Positions 50,071-58,403 of a stretch of 64,000 bases of DNA are shown here, piece by piece. Position 1 is the stretch's first letter. Each line of letters opens with the position of its first letter. The stretch spans positions 155,034 to 219,033 of the forward strand of contig JAKFVT010000063.1 in NCBI GenBank assembly GCA_021732005.1, in the 5' to 3' direction. The notes under the pieces are model-generated. The model had not been told where the DNA came from. It was given only the letters and a program-made list of their open reading frames with translations, and did no database searches. Origin of the DNA: Mycobacterium sp. GTDB lineage: Bacteria > Actinomycetota > Actinomycetes > Mycobacteriales > Mycobacteriaceae. Position numbers and translations under genes: made by a program.

Positions 50071-50221
50071 TCAAACAGGTTAGCCAGTCCTACGCCGCTG
50101 CCGACGACACCCGCCGCGCGAGTCGGCTCACGCAGGATTTATTTTCTGTCGCCGTTGATATTTCGCCTCGCTACCGATTTGCTCGGGCTACGGTGAACGC
50201 CATGCGGGGAGGGATGGCGCG

Positions 50222-51322
50222 GTGAACGACCCGCGGGCCTCCGGACCGGGCAACCAGGCCGGGGGGCCGCTCGCGCGATGGTGGCGGTTACCCGACCAGT
50301 TCGAGTGGCTGTCCGGGTATTTGCGGGCGCGCGGCCTGGCGTGGCCCACCAAGGTGTTGATGGCCCTGATCTCGGCGGCCTTGATCTTGATGGGCGCAGC
50401 GACCCCGACCATGCACAACGTGCCGCCCGTGTGGGCGTGGACGTTCGGCACCGCGGCGGTGCTCACGGGGATCACGTACAGCGCGTTGTGGCTGCGGGGC
50501 TGGCCGCACCGGCGGCAATCGCTGCGAATGGCCTGCTTCGGCAGCTCGCTGATCGCCGTCGGCTGCGTGATGCAGACCTATCCCATGGTCGCCCTGATGG
50601 GCTGCACCGGGATGGCCGTCATCGGCGGCTACGCCGCGTTCTTCCACAACTCGAAAGCGATCACGTTCATCGTCGTTCTCGGTATGGCCGTCGGCGCGCT
50701 GTGCGCGATACGCGTGGTCCCCCACTTTGGTTGGGCTGTCGCCGCCGCGGGCTGGTGGCTGGTCGTCGAACTGAACCTCGCCGTTCCCCTGGCGATCCAA
50801 GCGGTGATGCGCACCATGGGCGCCGATGTCGTTCGCTCCGACCACGACCCGCTCACCGGTGTCCTGAATCGGCGGGCCTTCTACGAGCGGGCGTCGCTGC
50901 TACTGACATCGCCCGGGAATGATCTGCACCTCATCGTCGTGATGATCGATCTCGACGAGTTCAAGAAACTCAACGACGCCTACGGCCACATCGCCGGCGA
51001 CCAGGCCCTGACCGCCGTCGGCTGGGCGCTTCGCGAGAACAGCAACAGCTCGGCGATCATCGGGCGGTTCGGCGGCGAGGAGTTCATCGTGGTCGACGCG
51101 GTGCCCGCCGAGCTGGCCGAGGAATTGCCCACTCAGCTGTGCGTGGCGATCGCCGCACTGCCCCAACCGGTGACCGCCAGCGTCGGCGCGGCCATCGTGC
51201 GTTGGGACAGTGCCGCCGCGATGGACGATCTGATCCGGGCGGCCGATGCCGCCATGTACGCAGCCAAGCGGGCCGGCGGCAACCAGACCCGAATCAGCCG
51301 ACCCGCCCGCGTCGACCGCTGA
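50222..51322 (+). CDS. Membrane diguanylate cyclase (GGDEF), first of three
   Basis: 366 residues: N-terminal ~six transmembrane helices (~40-195), then a GGDEF domain (~200-360). The active-site loop is intact: RFGGEEF; substrate site DPLTGVLNRRAF and metal-site IDLDEFKKLNDAYGH present. No RxxD product-inhibition site upstream of GGEEF (the region reads ENSNSSAIIG). Makes c-di-GMP. Paralogous to the third gene (52768): both contain a similar VxLMGC...AVIGG membrane stretch. GTG 50222 has a strong GGGGAGGG site. Confidence 0.9.
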   Translation: MNDPRASGPGNQAGGPLARWWRLPDQFEWLSGYLRARGLAWPTKVLMALISAALILMGAATPTMHNVPPVWAWTFGTAAVLTGITYSALWLRGWPHRRQSLRMACFGSSLIAVGCVMQTYPMVALMGCTGMAVIGGYAAFFHNSKAITFIVVLGMAVGALCAIRVVPHFGWAVAAAGWWLVVELNLAVPLAIQAVMRTMGADVVRSDHDPLTGVLNRRAFYERASLLLTSPGNDLHLIVVMIDLDEFKKLNDAYGHIAGDQALTAVGWALRENSNSSAIIGRFGGEEFIVVDAVPAELAEELPTQLCVAIAALPQPVTASVGAAIVRWDSAAAMDDLIRAADAAMYAAKRAGGNQTRISRPARVDR

Positions 51323-51388
51323 GCCCGCGGCCCGGGGTGGCCGTCGCGCCCTGCGCACAGAACCGCGCTGCGCTGACCTGCGTGGCTT

Positions 51389-52723
51389 ATGGTCAACGCT
51401 GTGGCTAGTTCGAGCAGGCGGCGGCCATCCCTACGAGCGCTGATCTTCTGTTCCGTCGGCGCCATAGCGCTGGTGTTCGTCGCGTCGATGACGGCATCGA
51501 TCGCGGGTCGGATCACCGTCGGCAACGCCCTGCACAACCTCGGTGACCGGCTGATCCCGATCAGGAACCAAAGCTCTGAACTGAGTCGCGCGTTCGTCGA
51601 CCAGGAGACCGGACAACGGGCGTATCTGTTGACCGGCAATCCGATCGCGCTCGACCTGTACGAATCCGGAACCGCCACCGTCAACCGCCTGGTGCCCGAA
51701 CTCCAGCGCGAGCTGGTCGGCATGCCGTACGCCGACGACCTGCGCGCGCTGTTCCAGGAAGAGGTGGCCGTCGCCGCGATATGGAAGAGCCGGGCGGCTG
51801 AGCCGCAGATCGCCGCCCTGAAAACCGGATCGGTTCCACGCGCCCTGCTCAATCAGATGGTCCTCGACGCGAAGAATCTGTTCGACCCACTCCGACAACG
51901 TTTCCGCGCGGTCAACGCCCGACTCGACAAGCTCATCACCGATGAGATCGAGCACATCCGCTCGGTGCTCCGCACCGCGAGCACCAGCCAGTGGATCGCC
52001 CTGAGTCTCCTGGTGGTCAGCGTCGCCGGGTGCATCATCACGGTGCGACGCATGCTCACCCAGCCTGTCTCGCGGTTGGTGCGCTCGGTGCGCGCGGTGG
52101 CCGACGGCGATTACGACCAGCCCATCGGCCGGGGCGGTCCCCGCGAGATCGCGGAGATCTCGGCTGCCGTGGACGACATGCGCAACCGGCTCCGGGAGCT
52201 CGCCCGCATCGACAGCGTCACCGGTTTGGTGAACCGCGGGGAGACGCTGGCCCGCCTCGACGCCGCGCTGAAGGATCCGCAGGCGCGACTGGGCGTCCTG
52301 TACTGCGATATCGATCACTTCAAACAGATCAACGACACCTGGGGCCACGCCGTGGGAGACGCCGTGCTGTCGACCATCGCCGCCCGAATGCGTGAGTGTG
52401 TCCATCTGGAAGACACCGTGGGCCGGATCGGCGGCGACGAGATATTAATTCTCCTCCCGGGCGTCGAGTGCACCGAAAAGGCGCTAGAAGTCGGTGAACG
52501 GATTCGCGCTCTGGCCGCGGAACCCATCCACCAATTCGGTCTGACGATCAACACGACCCTCAGCATCGGAGCCACGTCGTCCGCACCCGGCGAATCGAGC
52601 GCGGTGGTTACCGCCCGGGCCGACGCCGCGATGTACCAGGCCAAGCAGGCCGGCCGAAACGCCGTCGCCGGAGTCGACGAGAACCGAGGACTGAGCACTT
52701 CGGCTCATAGCTGGCAAAATTGA
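51389..52723 (+). CDS. CHASE3-HAMP-GGDEF protein, second of three
   Basis: 444 residues: N-terminal TM (~20-40), extracytoplasmic CHASE3-like four-helix sensor (~45-195, DQETGQRAYLLTGNPIALDLYE), second TM (~198-215), HAMP (~218-265), GGDEF (~270-430). The signature is GGDEI (RIGGDEILILLPG), a Phe to Ile change; other site residues (CDIDHFKQINDTWGH, NRGE) are kept. The I-site position reads HLED, not RxxD. Probably still active, or an effector; assay needed. ATG 51389 or GTG 51401. Confidence 0.9.
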   Translation: MVNAVASSSRRRPSLRALIFCSVGAIALVFVASMTASIAGRITVGNALHNLGDRLIPIRNQSSELSRAFVDQETGQRAYLLTGNPIALDLYESGTATVNRLVPELQRELVGMPYADDLRALFQEEVAVAAIWKSRAAEPQIAALKTGSVPRALLNQMVLDAKNLFDPLRQRFRAVNARLDKLITDEIEHIRSVLRTASTSQWIALSLLVVSVAGCIITVRRMLTQPVSRLVRSVRAVADGDYDQPIGRGGPREIAEISAAVDDMRNRLRELARIDSVTGLVNRGETLARLDAALKDPQARLGVLYCDIDHFKQINDTWGHAVGDAVLSTIAARMRECVHLEDTVGRIGGDEILILLPGVECTEKALEVGERIRALAAEPIHQFGLTINTTLSIGATSSAPGESSAVVTARADAAMYQAKQAGRNAVAGVDENRGLSTSAHSWQN

Positions 52724-52767
52724 TTCCGCAATCACAGCGAGACTTCCCGTAGGAATGGGGATGACAC

Positions 52768-53904
52768 ATGCTTCGGTGGGGAGCGCTGCCACCACGCCAC
52801 GCCGACCAATACGACTGGATCAGCGTCTACCTGCATGACCGCGACCAGCAGGGAATCTGGCGGACGCTGATCTTCACCGCGACCCTGGCTCTCGCGTCGT
52901 CGACCGCGTTGATGATCGAGAGCCCGCAAGGTCCGGCCGGCCCGGTAGCAGTCACGGTCTGCGTCGTCGCGGCCGCGTTGGCGATGGCGGCGGCGGTCCC
53001 TTTTCTGCTGCGTTGGCCCACCCGCCGCCAGTCGCTGCTGTTCTCGTTTACCTCGACCGCGACCATCGCCGCTGCCGCGCTGTCGTACTCCAATGACTAC
53101 GTGGGCCTGATGGGGTGCGCGACGTTCGCCGTGATCGGCGGGTTTGTCGCCTACTTCCACACTGCCCACGAGGTGGTGGCCAACGGCGCGATAGCCGCGG
53201 TCTGCGCGGTGATCCTGGCCGCCCGACTCGTTTCCTCGACCGGCGACATCTATCTGACGGCCGCGGCGGTTGCGATCGTGGCAACGCTCAATATCGGCCT
53301 GCCGTTCGGGGTCTTGTCGCTGGCGCAAACACTGCGCGTCGACCTGCGCAGCTCTGGCCGCGATCCCCTGACCGGGCTGCACAACCGACGGTCGTTCCAC
53401 CAATCGACCTACGAGCTGATCATGCGCAACGACACCGAGGCCCGCCGGCTGATGGTCATCGTCATCGATCTGGACAGCTTCAAGAACCTCAACGACACCG
53501 CGGGCCACGCGGCCGGCGACGCCGCCCTGATCAGGATCAGCGGAGCGCTGGCCGACAACTGTGGCCTCTCCGCCATCATCGGCAGGTCCGGCGGCGAGGA
53601 ATTCGTCATCGCCGACGTCGACCACCCCGATTCGCCGGAAGTCGTTGCCGAACGGCTGCGCCAGGCGATCGCCGAGCTGCCGGTACCGGTGACGGCGAGC
53701 ATCGGCACCGCCTGCGCACCGCTGAAGAACGGCTCCCAAGTCAACCTGCGGCTCCTCGACGAACTCGTCGAGGCCGCCGACGCCGCGATGTACGCGGCCA
53801 AGCGCGCCGGGGGGAATCAGGTGTGCCATGCGGCCGACATGCCCATCGACGGCCAGTCCCATCAGTACCGCGCCGCGGACGGGCGTGACCGGCCACGTCG
53901 ATGA
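52768..53904 (+). CDS. Membrane diguanylate cyclase (GGDEF), third of three
   Basis: 378 residues with the same plan as the first gene: ~six TM helices (~30-190), GGDEF domain (~195-355), and a short tail. Active site intact: RSGGEEF, IDLDSFKNLNDTAGH, DPLTGLHNRRSF. No RxxD I-site (DNCGLSAIIG). Paralogue of the gene at 50222, separated from it by the CHASE3 protein. 44 nt after the stop of the preceding gene, same strand. Confidence 0.9.
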   Translation: MLRWGALPPRHADQYDWISVYLHDRDQQGIWRTLIFTATLALASSTALMIESPQGPAGPVAVTVCVVAAALAMAAAVPFLLRWPTRRQSLLFSFTSTATIAAAALSYSNDYVGLMGCATFAVIGGFVAYFHTAHEVVANGAIAAVCAVILAARLVSSTGDIYLTAAAVAIVATLNIGLPFGVLSLAQTLRVDLRSSGRDPLTGLHNRRSFHQSTYELIMRNDTEARRLMVIVIDLDSFKNLNDTAGHAAGDAALIRISGALADNCGLSAIIGRSGGEEFVIADVDHPDSPEVVAERLRQAIAELPVPVTASIGTACAPLKNGSQVNLRLLDELVEAADAAMYAAKRAGGNQVCHAADMPIDGQSHQYRAADGRDRPRR

Positions 53905-53996
53905 GCAACCCGGATTGAGCTCGGGCCGCAAAGTCTCCGTCCGATCACCGCACGTCTATCTCGAACAACTGCGTCGATCACGGGGTCCAAGCCTGG

Positions 53997-54686
53997 TTAC
54001 CCTGGCTCGGGAGTGAGCCCGTATTGCGCGCCGATACCCTTGAGCAACAACGTGATTCGGTCTTGGAACGCCTCGTCGCCGAAGGGGTCGTATTCAGAGC
54101 TCGCGATGGCTCGCAGTGTGGGGTATTCGGTAGTGGCGTGGAGTGCGGTCACGGCGAATATGCGCGCGAGCCATGGCTTGCCTTGCTGGGCGTGATTGCG
54201 CTCCCGGTGGCCTTCGGTAACGCTGCCGATCGCCAGTGCCGTGATCGCAGACCAGGCGGCGATGGCTTCGTCAGGCTCAAGCCCTTGGGCATTCAGCGCG
54301 TCGAGTGCTTCGCCGATATAGGCCATTTCACCCGCGTCCCCGAGGGCGCCTTGAAGGAACTTCTCCAACAACGCCGGTTCCGAGGCCAATGCGGTGCGAA
54401 TGTACGTCGCGTAGGCGCGCAACCACCGGGCCCAGTGTTGGCCCTGATAGCGCGGCGGCGGCGACTGCGCCAGCGCTCGGTGTGCAGCCAGCTTCATGAG
54501 CTCGTCGTGGTTCTTGACGTGGTGGTATAGGCCCGGCAGGCTGACGCCCAGGTGGTCGGCAACCCGACGCATCGTGGCATTCTCGATACCGATCTCCAGG
54601 ACAGCCTCGGTGATGGCGTCGGGGTCGATGCGACGCGGGCGTCCACGGCGCACAACCGATTCGGCGGATTCCATGTGCGCCCCCAT
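53997..54686 (-). CDS. TetR-family regulator
   Basis: 229 residues. HTH: MRRVADHLGVSLPGLYHHVKNHDELMKL, with the basic N-terminal arm RRGRPRRID. LYHHV helix puts it in the TetR_C-type group. The 12 bases 5' of its start (54687-54708) contain ATTCTGATAAT, identical to half of the palindrome at 58324-58340. It may therefore control itself and the Mo-enzyme/ferredoxin-reductase divergon (inference). ATG 54686, alternative ATG 54674. Confidence 0.86.
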   Translation of the reverse strand: MGAHMESAESVVRRGRPRRIDPDAITEAVLEIGIENATMRRVADHLGVSLPGLYHHVKNHDELMKLAAHRALAQSPPPRYQGQHWARWLRAYATYIRTALASEPALLEKFLQGALGDAGEMAYIGEALDALNAQGLEPDEAIAAWSAITALAIGSVTEGHRERNHAQQGKPWLARIFAVTALHATTEYPTLRAIASSEYDPFGDEAFQDRITLLLKGIGAQYGLTPEPG

Positions 54687-54697
54687 TTATGATGCGA

Positions 54698-54708
54698 ATT
54701 CTGATAAT
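54698..54708. promoter_or_regulatory. Operator half-site shared with the Mo-enzyme/Fpr divergon
   Basis: ATTCTGATAAT, identical to 58333-58343, located 12 nt upstream of the TetR gene start. Only the right half is well conserved; the left half (54689-54696) matches the full palindrome at 3 of 8 positions. Confidence 0.5.
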
Positions 54709-54928
54709 ACATGCGGACAGGCGATGGTTCATCGGACGTTCGTGATATGAGCAAACGGTGGCGTTCGGCTCCGCCGTGCCTGGTGTTCTCCATCAACGTC
54801 GCCGCCCCCACCGCGCCCAAAGCTACGGGTAGTAGCCGAGTTACGAGTTCCTCGAGGCGAGCTGTGTCAACTGCCGAGTCGTGTGAACCGGGTCGTGAGC
54901 CCGAGGGGGTGGTAACGGCACCACGGCC

Positions 54929-56005
54929 TCAGGCCCCTGACAGATCGCGGACGAGCGCAGCGGTGTCGAGGTCTCGTATTGCCCGGCACCCGCGGTGCAG
55001 CATCGTCGCGACCATGTCATCGCCACGGTCGGTCGCCGCCGAGAAAGCAAATCCCAGAGTGGTCAGCAGGGGTATCTGCAGCATCCCGAGCCGGTAGTCG
55101 CGCCAACATTCGGAGCCGGAGTAATTGCCCACGCCGTGTGCCAGCAGCTTGCGATGGTAGTCGCCGACGAGGCGGCGTTCGTCATGCGCGCGCTGATCGG
55201 GCTGCAGGCTGGTGCCCAGGAAGTAGGACAGGTCGCGGGCGGGCAATCCGACGGCCAGGGTCTGCCAATCGATGATGGTGATCCTGGCGTCGCCCGGCGC
55301 GAACAGCATGTTGTCCAGGCGGTAATCGCCGTGCAGAAGGGCGAAACGTTCGGGTTCGAGCTGCAGCCATCCCCCGACGAGGTCGGCGCTTTCGAACAGG
55401 ATTTCCTGGTCATGGCCGCTGACAAGGCCGCCGAGTCGCTTGACGGTGATGTCAGCGGCAGCGCGGGCAAGTTCGCTCATGCCGTGGGTGTATTCCGCGT
55501 CGAGCCGGTACGGCATCGTCGCGCCGCTGAAGTCGAGCCACGCCGGATCACACCATCGGGGGCCGTGCAGTCCGGCCAGCGCCTCGACGCCCAAGCGGGC
55601 CTGTTCGGGTGTGCAGCCGGCGAGTTGATCGCCCTGGTTCGCCGGGCTCAGGTCTGCCATCAGCAGCACGAAGTCCGCGCCGTCGCGGTCGATCGCGCAG
55701 TAGTAGACGAAGGGCAGCGGTGCCGACACCGTATGGGCGACGTCGCGGTAGAAAATGTGTTCGGCGCGGTAGCCGAGTGCGACGCGCTCACGCACGTTTT
55801 GGTCCTGCGACGGCAGTTTCACCACGAACGTCGAGGGCAGATCGACTGCGCAAGGATAGACGGGGGTGAGGCGGTAGGTAGCGCCGGTTTGTCCGGTGCC
55901 GATCGGCTCGACCCGCACGCTGCTGACGGCGGTGCGCAGCACCGCTGACAGCCAGCTCGCAGTGAGGTCGGCGGGGTGCTGGGGCAAGGAAAGGTGCGTG
56001 GGCAT
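54929..56005 (-). CDS. Phosphotransferase (APH/ecdysteroid-kinase-like)
   Basis: 358 residues. Kinase-like fold of the aminoglycoside phosphotransferase superfamily. Seen: FVVKLPSQD (ATP Lys), EHIFYRDVA, catalytic loop LLHGDYRLDN, and metal-binding IIDWQTLAVG. The DUF1679/EcKinase-like features (LMADLSPANQGD, YFLGTSL) suggest a small hydroxylated substrate, e.g. a sterol or alcohol. 40 nt downstream of the Mo-enzyme gene, same strand, so co-transcribed. Confidence 0.87.
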   Translation of the reverse strand: MPTHLSLPQHPADLTASWLSAVLRTAVSSVRVEPIGTGQTGATYRLTPVYPCAVDLPSTFVVKLPSQDQNVRERVALGYRAEHIFYRDVAHTVSAPLPFVYYCAIDRDGADFVLLMADLSPANQGDQLAGCTPEQARLGVEALAGLHGPRWCDPAWLDFSGATMPYRLDAEYTHGMSELARAAADITVKRLGGLVSGHDQEILFESADLVGGWLQLEPERFALLHGDYRLDNMLFAPGDARITIIDWQTLAVGLPARDLSYFLGTSLQPDQRAHDERRLVGDYHRKLLAHGVGNYSGSECWRDYRLGMLQIPLLTTLGFAFSAATDRGDDMVATMLHRGCRAIRDLDTAALVRDLSGA

Positions 56006-56045
56006 CGAGGACGCTTGTCTCGTTCGGGGGTGTCGTGAGGTCAGG

Positions 56046-58292
56046 TCAGACGGGGCGGACCTGGCAGGGCACGCCGTTGAGTACGTGGGTGTTGCTGGGG
56101 ACGTCGATCACGTCGGTGGGGTTGAGTAGGTTGCTGTTCACGCCGGGGTGATTGTTGGCGGTACCCATTCGGGTGCCGTCGAGGCCATGGCCCCAGCCGT
56201 GCGGCAAAGACACCACGCCCGCCATGACTTCGTCGGTGACCTCCACGGTGACGGTGACCGCACCTTCCGTCGTAGTGACCTCGGCGGGTGCGCCACTGGT
56301 CAGTCCGGTTCGAGCGGCGTCGGCGGGGTTGATCAGCAGGGTGCAGCGGTCGCGACTGCTCATCAAGCTGGGGACGTTGTGCAGCCAGGAGTTGTTGGAA
56401 CGCAAGTGGCGGCGGCTGGTGAGGACCAGGGCGGGCGTGGCGCGATCGAGCCTGGCGATGAGGCGCGGGATGTCGTCGGTGATGTGGGTGTGCAGCAGCT
56501 CGACTTTGCCCGAGGGCGTCGTAACGGTCTCATCGAGGCGTCCGCCCTCCAGTTCGGCCAACCGAAGACCGTTGGGGTGGCGGCGCACCTCGGCCAGTGT
56601 GAGACCGCCGGGTCGATCGCCGAACCGGTCGCCCCACGGCCCCAGCCGAACTCCTAGGTCGGCCCATCGGTCCGGCCCTCGACCGACCAACGCGTCCATC
56701 ACTGGTTGCGTGTCGAGGCCGGTCAGCGGATTATCGGGCAAGCTGGCGAAGGTCGCGATTGTGCCCGCGACGTAGAGGTCGTCGAGCGCCGCCACGTCGA
56801 CGTCGGGCACCGGAGTCCCGAACAGTGCCCCCGCCAGCCGCAGGAGCAGCTCCCATTCATGGGGCCGACCCGCTTCGGGTTCGAAGACCGGCTCGGAGTA
56901 CTTCACGCACGACGCGATGGCGTACATCCAGTAGAGGTCGTCGATGTGGGCGTGCTCCAGCGGGGACAGTCCCGGGAGGATCACGTGGGCGTGCCGGGTG
57001 GTCTCGTTGAGCCAGTTGTCGATCGAGATCATGGCGTCCAGTTCGCTCAATGCAGCGCCCAGTCGGCCAGCGCCTGGCGCGGAGACCGCTGGGTTGCCTG
57101 CCACGGTGATCAAGGCCCGTATTCGTCCGTCCCCGGGAGTGTCGATCTCCTCGGCCAGACAACCCACCGGAAAGCTGCCGAGCACTTCCGGAACGCCGCG
57201 GACCCGACTCCGGTAGCGACCGAAGCTCCACCCGTGGCCGACTTGGTCGGGTGGCTTGGAGAACATCGGAACCCACATCGGCGGCTTGGCGAACATCGAG
57301 CCGCCCTCTCGGTCCAGGGCACCGAGCGCGGTGTTGATGACGAACACCAGCCAGGTCGTGAGGGTGCCGAACTCTTGGGCGGATGCGCCGATCCGGCTGT
57401 AGAGCACCGGGTGTTGCGCGTGTGCCAGGTCATGGGCGAGCCGACGAATCGTCACCGGATCCACACCCGTGAGCGGCCCGACGCGCTCGGGGCTGAATGG
57501 ATCGGCCAGCGCCAAAACCTCGTCAAGCCCCAGGACGCGGCCGTGGAGATGCGGCGGTCGCCGAACCCAGCCGTGCTCGTCGAGGGTGCGCAGGATCGCG
57601 AACAGCAGTAGTGCGTCGGTGCCGGGTTGGATCGGTATCCATTCACTGGCGCGTTGTGCCGTGCGAGTACGCCGAGGGTCCACAACCACCACCCGGCCGC
57701 GCTTGGTGATGGCCGAGAGCAGGCTCATGATGTCGGGTGCCGACAGCATCGACCCCTGCGAGGCGGACGGGTTGGCGCCCAGGATCATCAGATGGTCGGT
57801 TCGGTACAAGTCCGGGATCGGCCCGTTCCACATGCCTCCGAACAGCAGGCAACTCACCACGTTGAGCGGCCACTGGTCAACGGTGCCCGGCGAGTAGTAG
57901 CTGGTCATCCCCGCCGCCTGGGCGAAGCCGAGCAGAGCGCCGATGTATGCCGACAGATCGCTGTTGTGCGCCACCGGATTTCCGACGTAGACCGTCAGCG
58001 CACGAGCCCCGTCGCTGTCCAGCACCGGCCTGAGCACGCGTTCGACCTCCGCCAGCGCGTCGTCCCATGACACTTCCACGTGGCTGCCGTCGGGTCTGCG
58101 GACCAGCGGGTGTCGCAGACGATCCGGATCGGCATGGAGCTGGCCGATCGATGCTCCTTTCGGGCAAATATGCCCCCGGGACCACACGTCGTCGACATTG
58201 GGGCGCACGCTGTCGACCCGTGTCCCGGTGACATTCACCTGCAGACCGCACATGGCCTCGCACAGTGGGCACGTCAGTTTGTGTTCGCTCAT
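56046..58292 (-). CDS. Molybdopterin-dependent oxidoreductase (bis-MGD type) with 4Fe-4S
   Basis: 748 residues. N-terminal cluster: CPLCEAMC (Cys-x2-Cys-x3-Cys) and fourth Cys in HICPKGAS, a canonical Fe-S/Mo-bisMGD pattern. Cofactor-binding stretches YVGNPVAHNSD, ILGANPSASQGSM, VVVDPRRTRTAQRASEW, ITVAGNPAVSAPGAG; C-terminal LTSRRHLRSNNSWLHNVP and LPHGWGHGLDG. No heme or membrane subunit adjacent. Divergent from the ferredoxin-NADP reductase fusion at 58404, a natural electron partner. Reaction unknown; the C-terminal pattern fits formate dehydrogenase-like or thiosulphate/tetrathionate-type enzymes loosely. Confidence 0.88.
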   Translation of the reverse strand: MSEHKLTCPLCEAMCGLQVNVTGTRVDSVRPNVDDVWSRGHICPKGASIGQLHADPDRLRHPLVRRPDGSHVEVSWDDALAEVERVLRPVLDSDGARALTVYVGNPVAHNSDLSAYIGALLGFAQAAGMTSYYSPGTVDQWPLNVVSCLLFGGMWNGPIPDLYRTDHLMILGANPSASQGSMLSAPDIMSLLSAITKRGRVVVVDPRRTRTAQRASEWIPIQPGTDALLLFAILRTLDEHGWVRRPPHLHGRVLGLDEVLALADPFSPERVGPLTGVDPVTIRRLAHDLAHAQHPVLYSRIGASAQEFGTLTTWLVFVINTALGALDREGGSMFAKPPMWVPMFSKPPDQVGHGWSFGRYRSRVRGVPEVLGSFPVGCLAEEIDTPGDGRIRALITVAGNPAVSAPGAGRLGAALSELDAMISIDNWLNETTRHAHVILPGLSPLEHAHIDDLYWMYAIASCVKYSEPVFEPEAGRPHEWELLLRLAGALFGTPVPDVDVAALDDLYVAGTIATFASLPDNPLTGLDTQPVMDALVGRGPDRWADLGVRLGPWGDRFGDRPGGLTLAEVRRHPNGLRLAELEGGRLDETVTTPSGKVELLHTHITDDIPRLIARLDRATPALVLTSRRHLRSNNSWLHNVPSLMSSRDRCTLLINPADAARTGLTSGAPAEVTTTEGAVTVTVEVTDEVMAGVVSLPHGWGHGLDGTRMGTANNHPGVNSNLLNPTDVIDVPSNTHVLNGVPCQVRPV

Positions 58293-58323
58293 CGGATTCT
58301 CCGCAGATCATGATGCACATCAC

Positions 58324-58340
58324 ATCAGAATGATTCTGAT
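58324..58340. promoter_or_regulatory. 17-bp palindromic operator between Mo-enzyme and ferredoxin-reductase genes
   Basis: Perfect 8-nt arms ATCAGAAT (58324-58331) and ATTCTGAT (58333-58340) around a single G. It lies 32 nt before the Mo-enzyme ATG (58292) and 64 nt before the reductase ATG (58404). The half-site ATTCTGATAAT recurs at 54698-54708 before a TetR gene, which links the three transcription units. Confidence 0.78.
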
Positions 58341-58403
58341 AATTTCTATCTAAATCTTGGTGATGTCAATACGGTTGGACAATCCGATCCGAGGAGCCTG
58401 CCG

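Noticed and set aside
54687..54928. Possible small gene between the TetR and phosphotransferase genes
   Set aside because: Short frames here lack coding bias and a ribosome site; apart from the half-site at 54698-54708, nothing convincing.
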